Shown here: positions 1-6,763 of the stretch, piece by piece
Layout: each line of letters starts with the position of its first letter
Numbering within the stretch: the stretch's first letter is position 1
Assembly (NCBI RefSeq): GCF_943193185.1
Contig: NZ_CALPDE010000013.1
Location: 1 to 64,000, forward strand
DNA: 64,000 bases
Reading direction: 5' to 3'
Source of the DNA: Lactococcus ileimucosae
Lineage (GTDB): Bacteria; Bacillota; Bacilli; Lactobacillales; Streptococcaceae
Program-made: the position numbers and the translations under genes
The notes under the pieces: model-generated
The model's input: only the letters and a program-made list of their open reading frames with translations
Told to the model about the DNA's origin: nothing
Databases searched by the model: none

Positions 1-17
1 AAAGTCCTTTCTTTTTT

Positions 18-58
18 GTGTCTTCTTAGACAGATTATAACACACTAATTTGTGTCTA
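18..58 (-). promoter_or_regulatory. Outward minus-strand promoter-like element between two TGTGTCT repeats
   Basis: On the minus strand there is an extended -10 (TG then TATAAT, positions 39 to 34), flanked on the plus strand by TGTGTCT at 18-24 and 51-57. It would transcribe out of the window to the left. I see no good -35. It lies just before the first toxin remnant and may belong to the gene left of the window. Confidence 0.3.
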
Positions 59-67
59 CTTTTATAG

Positions 68-355
68 TATAGCTCCAGCCTTACAGCAGGAGGAATGGTA
101 GCGATTGAAGTAGGATTAACAACTGCAGCTTTTTCAGGTATTGGGGGTGGTAGTACAATGTTTTTAACATCTTTCTTAGCTGCACATCCGATAGGTTGGG
201 GTATCCTAGGAGGAGCTACCGTTGGAACTGCTGTTTCATTTGCATATGATCAAAATTGGTTCAATATTCAAGATGGTGTAGCTCAACTTGGAGAAGGATT
301 TGAAGAACAACTTAAAAATCTTAAATCTATTTTTAGTGGGAAAGGCGGACAATAG
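68..355 (+). pseudogene. Orphan C-terminal toxin tail (glycine-zipper, TspA-like)
   Basis: The frame is open from just after a TAG at 65-67, with the first ATG at 95 directly abutting AGGAGGA. That is too close for a normal ribosome site, so this looks like the tail of a larger toxin rather than an independent gene. It has a Gly-rich hydrophobic stretch (GIGGGS, later GWGILGGATVG) typical of membrane-inserting glycine zippers, then a hydrophilic end FEEQLKNLKSIFSGKGGQ. The next gene is a DUF443-like membrane protein. In Staphylococcus aureus, DUF443 proteins (TsaI) neutralise the T7SS membrane-depolarising toxin TspA, and that precedent is the basis of this call. The N-terminal secretion domain is missing. 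Confidence 0.6.
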
Positions 356-357
356 TT

Positions 358-1005
358 ATGCTTGAGATGATAACCTCCAACATTGGGAGATATAAACTAT
401 ACGAAGATACTGATACTAAACAAAATTATTTGATTGATAGCAAATTTTCAAATGTATTTGGCATACTAGCTTTACCTATAGAGTGTGCTACTTTTTTAGC
501 TGTTAGTATTAGTGAGGAAGAAAAAGAGAGGTTTACAAGTACTAGAACAGTAAAGGGACACGATAATAAAAATTATTTGTGGGTAGCTATTATCATTCAG
601 CCTTTAGTTGCAATGATGTATAAGTTCATTGATTTTATCTTTAGTGGGGTTGCTAATAATAATGCTTTCAAAGTAATTAGTGTTCTTACTATCATAGCTC
701 TAGTTTTAGGAAGCTATGAGAAAATATTGGGAAGAGAGGAACGTGATATGCTACAAAAGCTTGGAAGAACCCCTGTCGCTAAAACAATGGTTGTAATGCA
801 AGAAAAAAAGACATCAATTTTAAATATAGAGAATTTGATTACCTTTTCAATTTTGTTTGGATTACTTATCTTATTTTTTAGAACAAATGATGGAGGAGCC
901 TTTGCTATTTTGATGATATTTTCTGTACTTCTATTAGGTGTTTTACTCATAAAGAGGTATGCGACACCATCTGGTAGCGGATTAATTGAAAAGAAAGCCC
1001 TATAG
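358..1005 (+). CDS. DUF443-like membrane immunity protein A
   Basis: This 215-residue protein starts with a short hydrophilic segment containing RYKLYEDTDTKQNYLID, the usual opening of DUF443 (tandem five-TM) proteins. It then has roughly four to five hydrophobic segments, at about residues 30-50, 73-96, 104-122, 156-174 and 178-200. DUF443 proteins include TsaI, the immunity protein for the secreted membrane toxin TspA. The gene begins 2 bases after the stop of the glycine-zipper tail, as expected for a toxin/immunity pair. A second, diverged copy follows at 1066. The family call rests on pattern recognition without a database search. The immunity role is inferred from position. Confidence 0.65.
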   Translation: MLEMITSNIGRYKLYEDTDTKQNYLIDSKFSNVFGILALPIECATFLAVSISEEEKERFTSTRTVKGHDNKNYLWVAIIIQPLVAMMYKFIDFIFSGVANNNAFKVISVLTIIALVLGSYEKILGREERDMLQKLGRTPVAKTMVVMQEKKTSILNIENLITFSILFGLLILFFRTNDGGAFAILMIFSVLLLGVLLIKRYATPSGSGLIEKKAL

Positions 1006-1012
1006 CGAGTGA

Positions 1013-1069
1013 TTTGAAGCAGGGTTAGATAATTTAAAATCAACATTTAGTGGTCAAGGTGGACAATGA
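1013..1069 (+). pseudogene. 18-codon toxin-tail remnant, paralogous to the 68-355 tail
   Basis: After a TGA at 1010-1012 the frame reads FEAGLDNLKSTFSGQGGQ then TGA. It aligns without gaps to the last 18 residues of the first tail (FE..L.NLKS.FSG.GGQ). Everything upstream of these 18 codons has been replaced by immunity gene A, which ends 7 bases earlier. This marks a recombination scar: only the extreme 3' end of a second toxin survives, in front of its own immunity gene. Confidence 0.75.
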
Positions 1070-1740
1070 TGAAATTAAAAAAGACCGAAAGTCTTAGATA
1101 TAGAATATGCGACATTGAAGAAAAACATTATTTAATTGATCTGGATACCGAACGCTACAGTTGGTTGTTGCCATTTCATATTTGGAATAGAACATATAGA
1201 GCAGCTGAAATAACAGACGAGCAAATTAAGAGCCTTAGTAAAAATTGGAGTAAAAAATCGAATGACAGATCACTGAAGTTTGGTTTTCCGTTTGTATCAG
1301 TAACAGGTGCGGTAGTAGGAGGGAGTTTTTACCGATTGATTGGTGGTGCTGAGGTTTTTGACTCAATTTTCTGGCTTGGTAAAGGACACACAGAGCTGCT
1401 ATTGACAATATTATTACTAATCATGATTTCAATGTTCTTGATTCGATATATTTTATCAATGAAATCTAAAAAGAGTTTAGATGGAAAATATTTCTTTACC
1501 AAGAAAGTAATATTTAAAGTAAATGAATCATCTAAACAAGTATTATTTTCAAGATTTTCACTAATGCTCATTGCAATATTTATAGGTATTATAATCATGT
1601 ATCTAAATGCGGTTGTTATTGTTATAACCTTGCCCATATTGACTTACATTATATACTTTTATTTGTTTGCTACAACGATTGTTGATACAACTCCGATAGG
1701 GCAACATGTTGAGGTATTTGTTGAAGAAATAATAAATTAG
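1066..1740 (+). CDS. DUF443-like membrane immunity protein B
   Basis: This 224-residue paralogue of immunity protein A has the diagnostic N-terminal pattern RYRICDIEEKHYLIDLD followed by a WLLPFHIW stretch, then about four hydrophobic segments (roughly 66-90, 107-129, 165-182, 185-206). Its ATG overlaps the TGA of the toxin remnant as ATGA, and AAGGTGG at 1056-1062 can serve as ribosome site, so toxin and immunity were translationally coupled. A second ATG at 1069 is an alternative start. The family is DUF443 (TsaI-like), recognised by eye. The immunity function is inferred from context. Confidence 0.7.
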   Translation: MMKLKKTESLRYRICDIEEKHYLIDLDTERYSWLLPFHIWNRTYRAAEITDEQIKSLSKNWSKKSNDRSLKFGFPFVSVTGAVVGGSFYRLIGGAEVFDSIFWLGKGHTELLLTILLLIMISMFLIRYILSMKSKKSLDGKYFFTKKVIFKVNESSKQVLFSRFSLMLIAIFIGIIIMYLNAVVIVITLPILTYIIYFYLFATTIVDTTPIGQHVEVFVEEIIN

Positions 1741-1800
1741 ATACTTCTTGTAAATCACTATTAACTCATAATATAAATTTAAAGTAAAGGAAAAAATAAA

Positions 1801-2154
1801 ATGAACAAAGAAATATTACCAATCGGCACAATTATTTATCTCAAAGAAGGTAGTCAAAAGCTTATGATATTAAATCGAGGAGCAATAACTGAGCAGAATA
1901 ATAAAACAGTTACCTTTGATTACTCAGCAGCAATGTACCCAGTTGGTCTTAATCCAGAACAGATGTTTTATTTCAATCAAGAAAACATCGATCAAGTAGT
2001 TCACATGGGATATTCAGATAGTGAAGAAGAACGCTTCCAAGAGCTTTATCAAGAATGGTTAGAAAAAAATCCCAATCTTGTCAAAGGGAATGTTAATCAA
2101 GAAGAACAAATACCTAATGCTGAGGAAGAGACTTCTCAAACATTTGGTTTCTGA
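1801..2154 (+). CDS. DUF4176-family T7SS toxin-associated protein
   Basis: This 117-residue acidic soluble protein starts MNKEILPIGTIIYLKEG, continues with KLMILNRG and a YPVGL....F.F....I..V...GY segment, and ends in an acidic tail. That layout is characteristic of DUF4176 proteins, which are encoded just upstream of LXG toxin genes in T7SSb loci and have been linked to LXG toxin export. The ribosome site is AAAGGAA at 1786-1792. It precedes the broken toxin module at 2259, in line with a former DUF4176-toxin-immunity operon. The family assignment is fairly sure. Its present function is doubtful because the adjacent toxin is broken. Confidence 0.65.
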   Translation: MNKEILPIGTIIYLKEGSQKLMILNRGAITEQNNKTVTFDYSAAMYPVGLNPEQMFYFNQENIDQVVHMGYSDSEEERFQELYQEWLEKNPNLVKGNVNQEEQIPNAEEETSQTFGF

Positions 2155-2258
2155 GGGATTAGAGTTTTTAATAATTAAGCGGAGCAAATTTACGCTTATT
2201 ATCAGAGGGCAAAACGACTTTACCTTGTGCTAGTTAGCGGAAATATGGTAAGAAAATA

Positions 2259-3011
2259 ATGGCAAAATATGAGATATTAGCAGATACTCAGAACAAGATA
2301 AGCTTATGGCAAAAGTTCAATGCTCGTACCCAAAACTTATTCCAAATCGGTGGAATTTTGGCCCAAGGTACGTTGACACAAGAAGCTTTCACGAAACATG
2401 GTAAAAGTGGTGCTAAAGCCTTTGATGCTCTGATGGGAGACTGAAGGACTTCAAAGGTATTGGAAAATATACCAAACCACTAGGAGAAGTTGTAGAGTGG
2501 TTTGGTAATCCAGGCAAGAAATTTGTTAATGCATATGGTGCTAAAGCAGTAGAAAAATTAGCGCCAAAACTGGGTAAGCAAGGTACGAAGTTAGCAGGTA
2601 AAGTCGTTTCTAAAGCTGGATGGGTCGGCGTAGTTGTTGGAGTAGGTATTGATGGTACTTTTGCTTATAATGATAAATCGAATAAAGAGACTTATCACAA
2701 TGTTGGAAAATCTAGGGATCAAAACAGGTATTGGAACAGGTGGCAAATCAGATACTGGCTCATTAACACTGAATAAGACTATCGATAAATTGACAGGAAA
2801 GGCTGTCAGTCAAGTAGATAAAAAAGTTATTAAATCAAGTAAAGTAACGGATGCTTTTGCTCGGACGATAATGAGCAAAGATATCAAGAACCGAATAATG
2901 GCTAATTACGAAGAAATGGAAGCAAATGGTTACAAAATGAGTTTTGTGGATCGTGCTCAAAACGTTTGGAAGAGCTCCATTCGAGAAAGTAGCGGGGTAG
3001 TATGGAAATGA
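2259..3011 (+). pseudogene. Frameshifted T7SS (LXG-type) toxin C-terminal module
   Basis: Three consecutive frame segments read as one protein. The first is 2259-2444 (MAKYEILADTQ... ending DALMGD then TGA). The second runs from 2441 in the frame two bases later (LKDFKGIGKYTKPLGEVV..., including AGWVGVVVGVGID) until about 2700. The third returns to the first frame (GIKTGIGTGGKSDTG...) to the stop at 3009-3011. At least two single-base indels are needed, near 2440 and 2700-2720. The middle part has a Gly/Val-rich hydrophobic segment typical of membrane-active LXG toxins. There is no N-terminal LXG domain. The downstream polytopic protein overlaps its end and is the likely immunity partner. Confidence 0.7.
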
Positions 3012-3604
3012 GTGAGACCACATACAAAATAGCCGACCTTCCTTTAATCCTTTTAATACTAGCTGCAATAGCAACTATTATAGTTTCAATCATTCAAGCA
3101 AAATACAGGGATAAATATTCCAGAATTCCATTTCTTGTTTTAGGCGTCCTTGGAGCGCCACTGCCCTTCGCCATTGCGGCTTTTTCAGGTGCTGTTCGTA
3201 TCGCTTACGGGACATATTTGGGCGAAAAATCTTCTGCATTCGGCCTGTTTATTTTTTCACTATTCCCTATGATTTATGGCTTGGTTTTAGGCATCGTCAT
3301 AACGTTTATTGTAGCCAAAAGCATATCAAAGCAATATACAACAGTATCGAAACAAAACATTGAAACTGTCTTTGTTGAGACAGGCCTAATGGGAGTCGGC
3401 ATGGTTTTTGTATTGTTAGGCAGCATTGGCTTTATCGCGTTTGGGATGACAGGGTATCAATATTTTCTTTTTGGCACACCAAAAGGTCCATGGCATCTCC
3501 TGGGCTTTTCACCCATTGTACTAGGATTTATAATGATTGCAAAGTGGTATAAAATAGTTGGCAAACTTACTCTTCAATTGACTAGAGTTAAAATAAGAGA
3601 ATAA
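3002..3604 (+). CDS. Polytopic membrane protein, probable immunity protein of the broken toxin
   Basis: This 200-residue protein has about five to six hydrophobic segments (roughly residues 13-31, 43-63, 78-104, 124-148, 160-180). It matches no family I can name. The gene overlaps the end of the frameshifted toxin (ATG at 3002 or 3008, toxin stop 3009-3011), the same coupled arrangement seen in the other modules. An all-membrane immunity protein fits a toxin with a hydrophobic Gly-rich core. Its reading frame is intact although the toxin is broken, which suggests retention for protection against siblings or neighbours. Function is inferred from context only. Confidence 0.55.
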   Translation: MEMSETTYKIADLPLILLILAAIATIIVSIIQAKYRDKYSRIPFLVLGVLGAPLPFAIAAFSGAVRIAYGTYLGEKSSAFGLFIFSLFPMIYGLVLGIVITFIVAKSISKQYTTVSKQNIETVFVETGLMGVGMVFVLLGSIGFIAFGMTGYQYFLFGTPKGPWHLLGFSPIVLGFIMIAKWYKIVGKLTLQLTRVKIRE

Positions 3605-3617
3605 TTCAGAGATGTAG

Positions 3618-3791
3618 CGTATTAATCAGCAGTATTTAGATGATAGAATAGCTGCAGGTAGTTCATTCGAATTTACGTCTAATCCCTCAAATTTTAAAAG
3701 GGGGTCATATGGGTATATGGAAGTAGTGCATTTAATGAGCAAAGGTTTTCAATTAGTTGAAGATAATGGTGTATGGAGGATGATAAGATGA
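3618..3791 (+). pseudogene. 57-codon toxin tail remnant (unknown soluble toxin)
   Basis: After a TAG at 3615-3617 the frame is open to TGA at 3789-3791. It reads RINQQYLDDRIAAGSSFEF... and ends MSKGFQLVEDNGVWRMIR. There is no start codon or ribosome site at its beginning. The pattern (a short helix, a basic Gly-rich loop, a 'KGF.LVED...W' ending) resembles the final residues of polymorphic toxin domains, but I cannot name the family. Its stop overlaps the start of the next gene as ATGA, the same coupling as in the neighbouring modules. The rest of the toxin has been lost by recombination. Confidence 0.55.
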
Positions 3792-4192
3792 CAGGGAATA
3801 TGTGTAAAAGGATTGAAGAATCAATTGGTTATCAGAATATGATAGAAGGAATGAATGAAGTGTTTGGTGACAGTTACAAAATTGAAAAACTTATTTCCTC
3901 TGATGATGAAACAAGTTTTGATTTTAGTACTGTTACTAATATTGGAAGTATGAGTGGAATTGACATTGGGGTAGAGGGTAGTGGAGACAGTCACCAGTTT
4001 CAAACAGGTTTTGGAACAATAAGTGCAGGAATTCCGATAGAAGATGCTTTCTTTATACTTCCTTCTGGCAAAAAAGGGGCATCTTTATCAGAAATAATTC
4101 AAGACAAGGACATTAAATTTGGAGCCTCTGCTGATAAATTGGAACAGATTATAGAATATCTTGAGAAACTAAGAAAATATTTAAACAGGTAA
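3788..4192 (+). CDS. Small acidic soluble protein, probable immunity protein
   Basis: The best start is ATG 3788 (134 residues), with GGAGG at 3775-3779 spaced 8 bases upstream and an ATGA overlap with the toxin-tail stop. An upstream in-frame ATG at 3773 is not preceded by a ribosome site. The protein is acidic, has no membrane segment, carries a Gly/Ser-rich centre (SGIDIGVEGSGDS) and ends in a predicted helix (LEQIIEYLEKLRKYLNR). I recognise no family. Acidity, size and coupling to a toxin tail are typical of immunity proteins against soluble toxins. Its stop is followed immediately, in the same frame, by the truncated TNT toxin fragment. Confidence 0.5.
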   Translation: MTGNMCKRIEESIGYQNMIEGMNEVFGDSYKIEKLISSDDETSFDFSTVTNIGSMSGIDIGVEGSGDSHQFQTGFGTISAGIPIEDAFFILPSGKKGASLSEIIQDKDIKFGASADKLEQIIEYLEKLRKYLNR

Positions 4193-5248
4193 GAACAGGC
4201 AGTATTAAGTTTATCATCATATTTCAATAAAGGTTTTTTCAACGGTGTACTCAAGGGAGCCGGAGCCATGGTTTCAGGTGCTTTTCAAACCAGAATTTAC
4301 GACATTGGCAAAAGTGTCCACACCCTAGCGACCAACTCTCAAGCTCAATCCGCTTTTATGAGTGGCCTAGGGAACTGGTGGCAACAAATCAAAAGCGGCA
4401 ACGCCGAAGTTTGGGGCGAGACAGTTTTCAATGTAGCTAGCATGTTTACGCCGACAGGTATTGCTAAGCTCAATAAAATCAATGCCAGTAAGAGTTTGTT
4501 TTCAAAAGCTGGTAAGGTGAGTCACTTTGCCAAAGGCAAGGCGACAGGCTTGGCAGGCAAAGCTGATGATTGGGCAAATGCTGGTCGCATGCCTGCATTT
4601 GCGGGTAATGGCAAGTCCATCTTCAAGGTTGAGGATAAGTTGCCTGATTTGAATGTGCAGCAGAAGCAGTTTAATAAGGTGACGGGTTCGGGTTCGAAAT
4701 TTATTCCAGAAAAGGTAAGGCTTAAAAATGGAGAAATAGCTTATAAATCAGTAAATGGTGAATATGTACGTTCTCTTGAGTATCTTAAACCTGACGGGAC
4801 CATAAAATGGCCAGAAGCCAATGGTTTCGTCGTAGATGCTAATGGAAAAGCGATTACATTTGATGCTAACTTGAAAGCAGGTCAGATTATTGATAGATAT
4901 GGTGATCCAGGAGGACGATTTACAAGTCCTGTCACTGATGGAAATATATTCAAATATGATGAAAGAGGCTTACCGTATCCTGAAACTTCTCAAACATATC
5001 ATAGGTATAAATTTATCAAAGATATTAATAAGCAAACTGTCCAAGAAGCATATAATAGTTTATCAGATTTTGATAGAAAATTATTTGATTTGGCCATGAA
5101 GGAGCATGATTTCAATTTAGAAAAAATTGCTACTCTACAAATGGGGAGTATCGCTGAAGTATTTGGGGCAGGTGGGGGAACACAAATTCAATTAGGAACT
5201 TCGATTAGTTGGTACGAAAAACTAGGTTTGCTGGAGGAAATACAATGA
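4193..5248 (+). CDS. 5'-truncated T7SS/LXG-type toxin with C-terminal TNT NAD glycohydrolase domain
   Basis: The frame is open from directly after the preceding TAA, and the first ATG is at 4268, giving 326 residues. GGGAG at 4255-4259 is a possible weak ribosome site. From ATG 4268, residues 1-140 are linker of the type found in LXG toxins (TNSQAQSAFMSGLGNWW, NVASMFTPTG). Residues about 195-325 match the TNT fold: AGQIIDRYGDPGGRFTSPV, then TYHRYKF, then EVFGAGGGTQ and a YEKLGLLEEI end. Candidate catalytic residues are Arg210, His245 and Gln306. TNT domains (Mycobacterium CpnT) hydrolyse NAD+. The N-terminal LXG domain is absent, so secretion is unlikely without recombination. Composition becomes more AT-rich after about 4690, suggesting a domain swap. 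Confidence 0.75.
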   Translation, partial: EQAVLSLSSYFNKGFFNGVLKGAGAMVSGAFQTRIYDIGKSVHTLATNSQAQSAFMSGLGNWWQQIKSGNAEVWGETVFNVASMFTPTGIAKLNKINASKSLFSKAGKVSHFAKGKATGLAGKADDWANAGRMPAFAGNGKSIFKVEDKLPDLNVQQKQFNKVTGSGSKFIPEKVRLKNGEIAYKSVNGEYVRSLEYLKPDGTIKWPEANGFVVDANGKAITFDANLKAGQIIDRYGDPGGRFTSPVTDGNIFKYDERGLPYPETSQTYHRYKFIKDINKQTVQEAYNSLSDFDRKLFDLAMKEHDFNLEKIATLQMGSIAEVFGAGGGTQIQLGTSISWYEKLGLLEEIQ

Positions 5249-5574
5249 AGTCTGAAAATTTAGAAGATAAAAAATTAGGATTAGAAAAAGATATTCAAAG
5301 ATTAGGATTTACATCTTTACGCTATTCTTTGCTGAATAAGTCCAAAGATGATAAAAATGAATGGCAACGCAGAATTGATTTTGAAGATGGGAAGTATTAT
5401 GTGTATGCTTTAGCAGATAGAGAGAGCTTATTAGGTAACAAAAAAGAGTTTGAAAATTTTGATGAAGCAAAGAGAGAATTTCTATCTCGATTAAAAGGAG
5501 CAGTTGATCTGAACCGAATGTATGTTGAAGCTGGAATGTCTCCAGAATACTCTTCCCCACTTTGGGATAAATGA
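5245..5574 (+). CDS. Immunity protein for the TNT toxin (Imm59-like)
   Basis: ATG 5245 overlaps the toxin stop (TGA 5246-5248) as ATGA, with GGAGG at 5233-5237 spaced 7 bases, so this start is preferred over ATG 5209, which lies inside the toxin. The 109-residue product is highly charged and soluble, with NEWQRRIDFEDGKYYVYALADRES and a DEAKREFLSRL helix. That layout resembles Imm59 immunity proteins as I recall them. The match is by eye and moderate. Position directly behind an intact TNT domain makes anti-TNT immunity the most economical role. The gene is intact and is followed by another coupled reading frame at 5571. Confidence 0.6.
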   Translation: MKSENLEDKKLGLEKDIQRLGFTSLRYSLLNKSKDDKNEWQRRIDFEDGKYYVYALADRESLLGNKKEFENFDEAKREFLSRLKGAVDLNRMYVEAGMSPEYSSPLWDK

Positions 5575-6002
5575 CTTTCCTGAATTTTGTACAAACAGCT
5601 GAAAGTTTGAGCTCTCGTCTAGGTTGTCAAAAGAATTTTGTAGCAGTTCTAAGACAGAATTATGCCTAAAGAACGGTGTTCCTTACGTTTTACGTGCTCT
5701 TCCTAATAGACAGACAAAATAAATTCTTATTAAAAATCAGTAAATTATCTGAGGATACAATGGAGATTTCTAAGAAGGAAAGAAAGTATTTACTGAGATG
5801 CAAAAAAAATATTTTAAGTGCAAATATGAAATTTTCAGATTGTATCAACTCGCTAAACTTATCATTGAGCGCGCTAGATAAATTAACTCCAAAAGTACAA
5901 AAATTGAGTGAAGAGTTAATTGAAGTTTACGGTCGACCGGACTACAGAGAATTGTCAAATATTGGAAAAAAAGTATCTTATAAATTGATAGCTTTTCGAT
6001 GA
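5571..6002 (+). pseudogene. Gene with internal stop, coupled to the TNT immunity gene
   Basis: ATG 5571 overlaps the immunity gene's TGA (5572-5574) as ATGA. It reads MTFLNFVQTAESLSSRLG... to a TAA at 5667-5669. The same frame then stays open from 5670 to the stop at 6000-6002 (RTVFLTFYVLFL..., then a Lys-rich helical C-terminus, LSALDKLTPKVQKLSEELIEV). Reading through the single TAA gives one protein of about 143 residues. The second half could be expressed alone from GTG 5676 or ATG 5760. No family is recognised. The coupled start argues that it was a genuine third gene of the module before the nonsense mutation. Confidence 0.5.
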
Positions 6003-6064
6003 GTCTAGATAAAAAAATATATCATCTCGTTATCAATAAAACATCATACTGAGTCACAACTCAT

Positions 6065-6612
6065 ATGTTCTTGAAGAAAGAGTGGAAAATGAAAAATATC
6101 ATACAAGAGGAAGACAGCTTAAGCGTTAAAGGAGATGCAAAGGGCTCTGTACTGACGGCCTTTGCCATAATCTGTTTGATTAGTCTGCCCTATATGTACA
6201 TCGTTGGAGGAACTATGGTATTAAGTTTAACCATTGTTTTAGCAGTAATATTGTTGCTTTTAAGTGGTCTCAAGATGATTAAAGACAGAAAAAACTTTAC
6301 TTGAAACTGGATAAGAAAACACTCATTGTTTATCCTTATGGAAGTGAAAAACAAAGCTATATAGTCCCTGTAGAACGCATCCTCTATCTCACCACAAAGG
6401 ACTTTCGCAAGAGTACGAACAATTCAATCTTTACTCTTGTCTTGACCGCTGAAAATAAACCAGAAGTTCAATGGATTAACGAAGATTGGGTACAAACTCT
6501 GAATAAACATGAAATCAAGTTGGATTATCTCCCTGTAAAAAAGAAGGATTTTCCTCAGTTTGTTGAAATTCTAGAAAAAACTTACGCACTCTCTTATAGG
6601 AAAAATGGATAA
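6065..6612 (+). pseudogene. Two-TM PH-like membrane protein split by a frameshift in an A tract
   Basis: The first segment (start ATG 6065 or 6089) has two hydrophobic segments and ends KMIKDRKNFT at TGA 6302-6304. The second frame, opening at about 6283, continues KKLYLKLDKKTLIVYPYG... to 6612. One extra A in the run at 6289-6294 would join them into a single protein of about 182 residues with two membrane segments followed by a beta-rich domain (LTLVLT, EVQWINEDW), like small bacterial PH-like membrane proteins. It may also be phase-variable, a decayed gene or a sequencing error. A TTG at 6301 could start the second part. Position among immunity genes suggests, but does not show, an immunity role. 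Confidence 0.5.
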
Positions 6613-6661
6613 AAATTTCCCTGACAATTTCAAAAAAATTTGAACACACTGGAAGGCGAAG

Positions 6662-6763
6662 ATGAAAGGAAAAAACGAGTGGCTGGCAGCTATGGAACGG
6701 ATACCTCTTCCCTATTCCTATATCAACGATGCAGCCCTTAGGAAGTTAAAAAATGGTTCATAA
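6662..6763 (+). CDS. Small ORF (33 residues) overlapping the esaA-like start
   Basis: ATG 6662 follows GGAAGG at 6651-6656 with good spacing. It encodes MKGKNEWLAAMERIPLPYSY followed by INDAALRKLKNGS, and overlaps the next gene's start (ATG 6753) by 11 bases. The peptide is basic with no membrane segment. I recognise no homologue. It could be the remaining end of a larger gene or a genuine short peptide translated with esaA. Confidence 0.35.
   Translation: MKGKNEWLAAMERIPLPYSYINDAALRKLKNGS

Noticed and set aside
714..1046. Minus-strand reading frame of about 110 codons
   Set aside because: It lies antisense to immunity gene A, has no ribosome site and resembles no protein; a shadow of the plus-strand gene.
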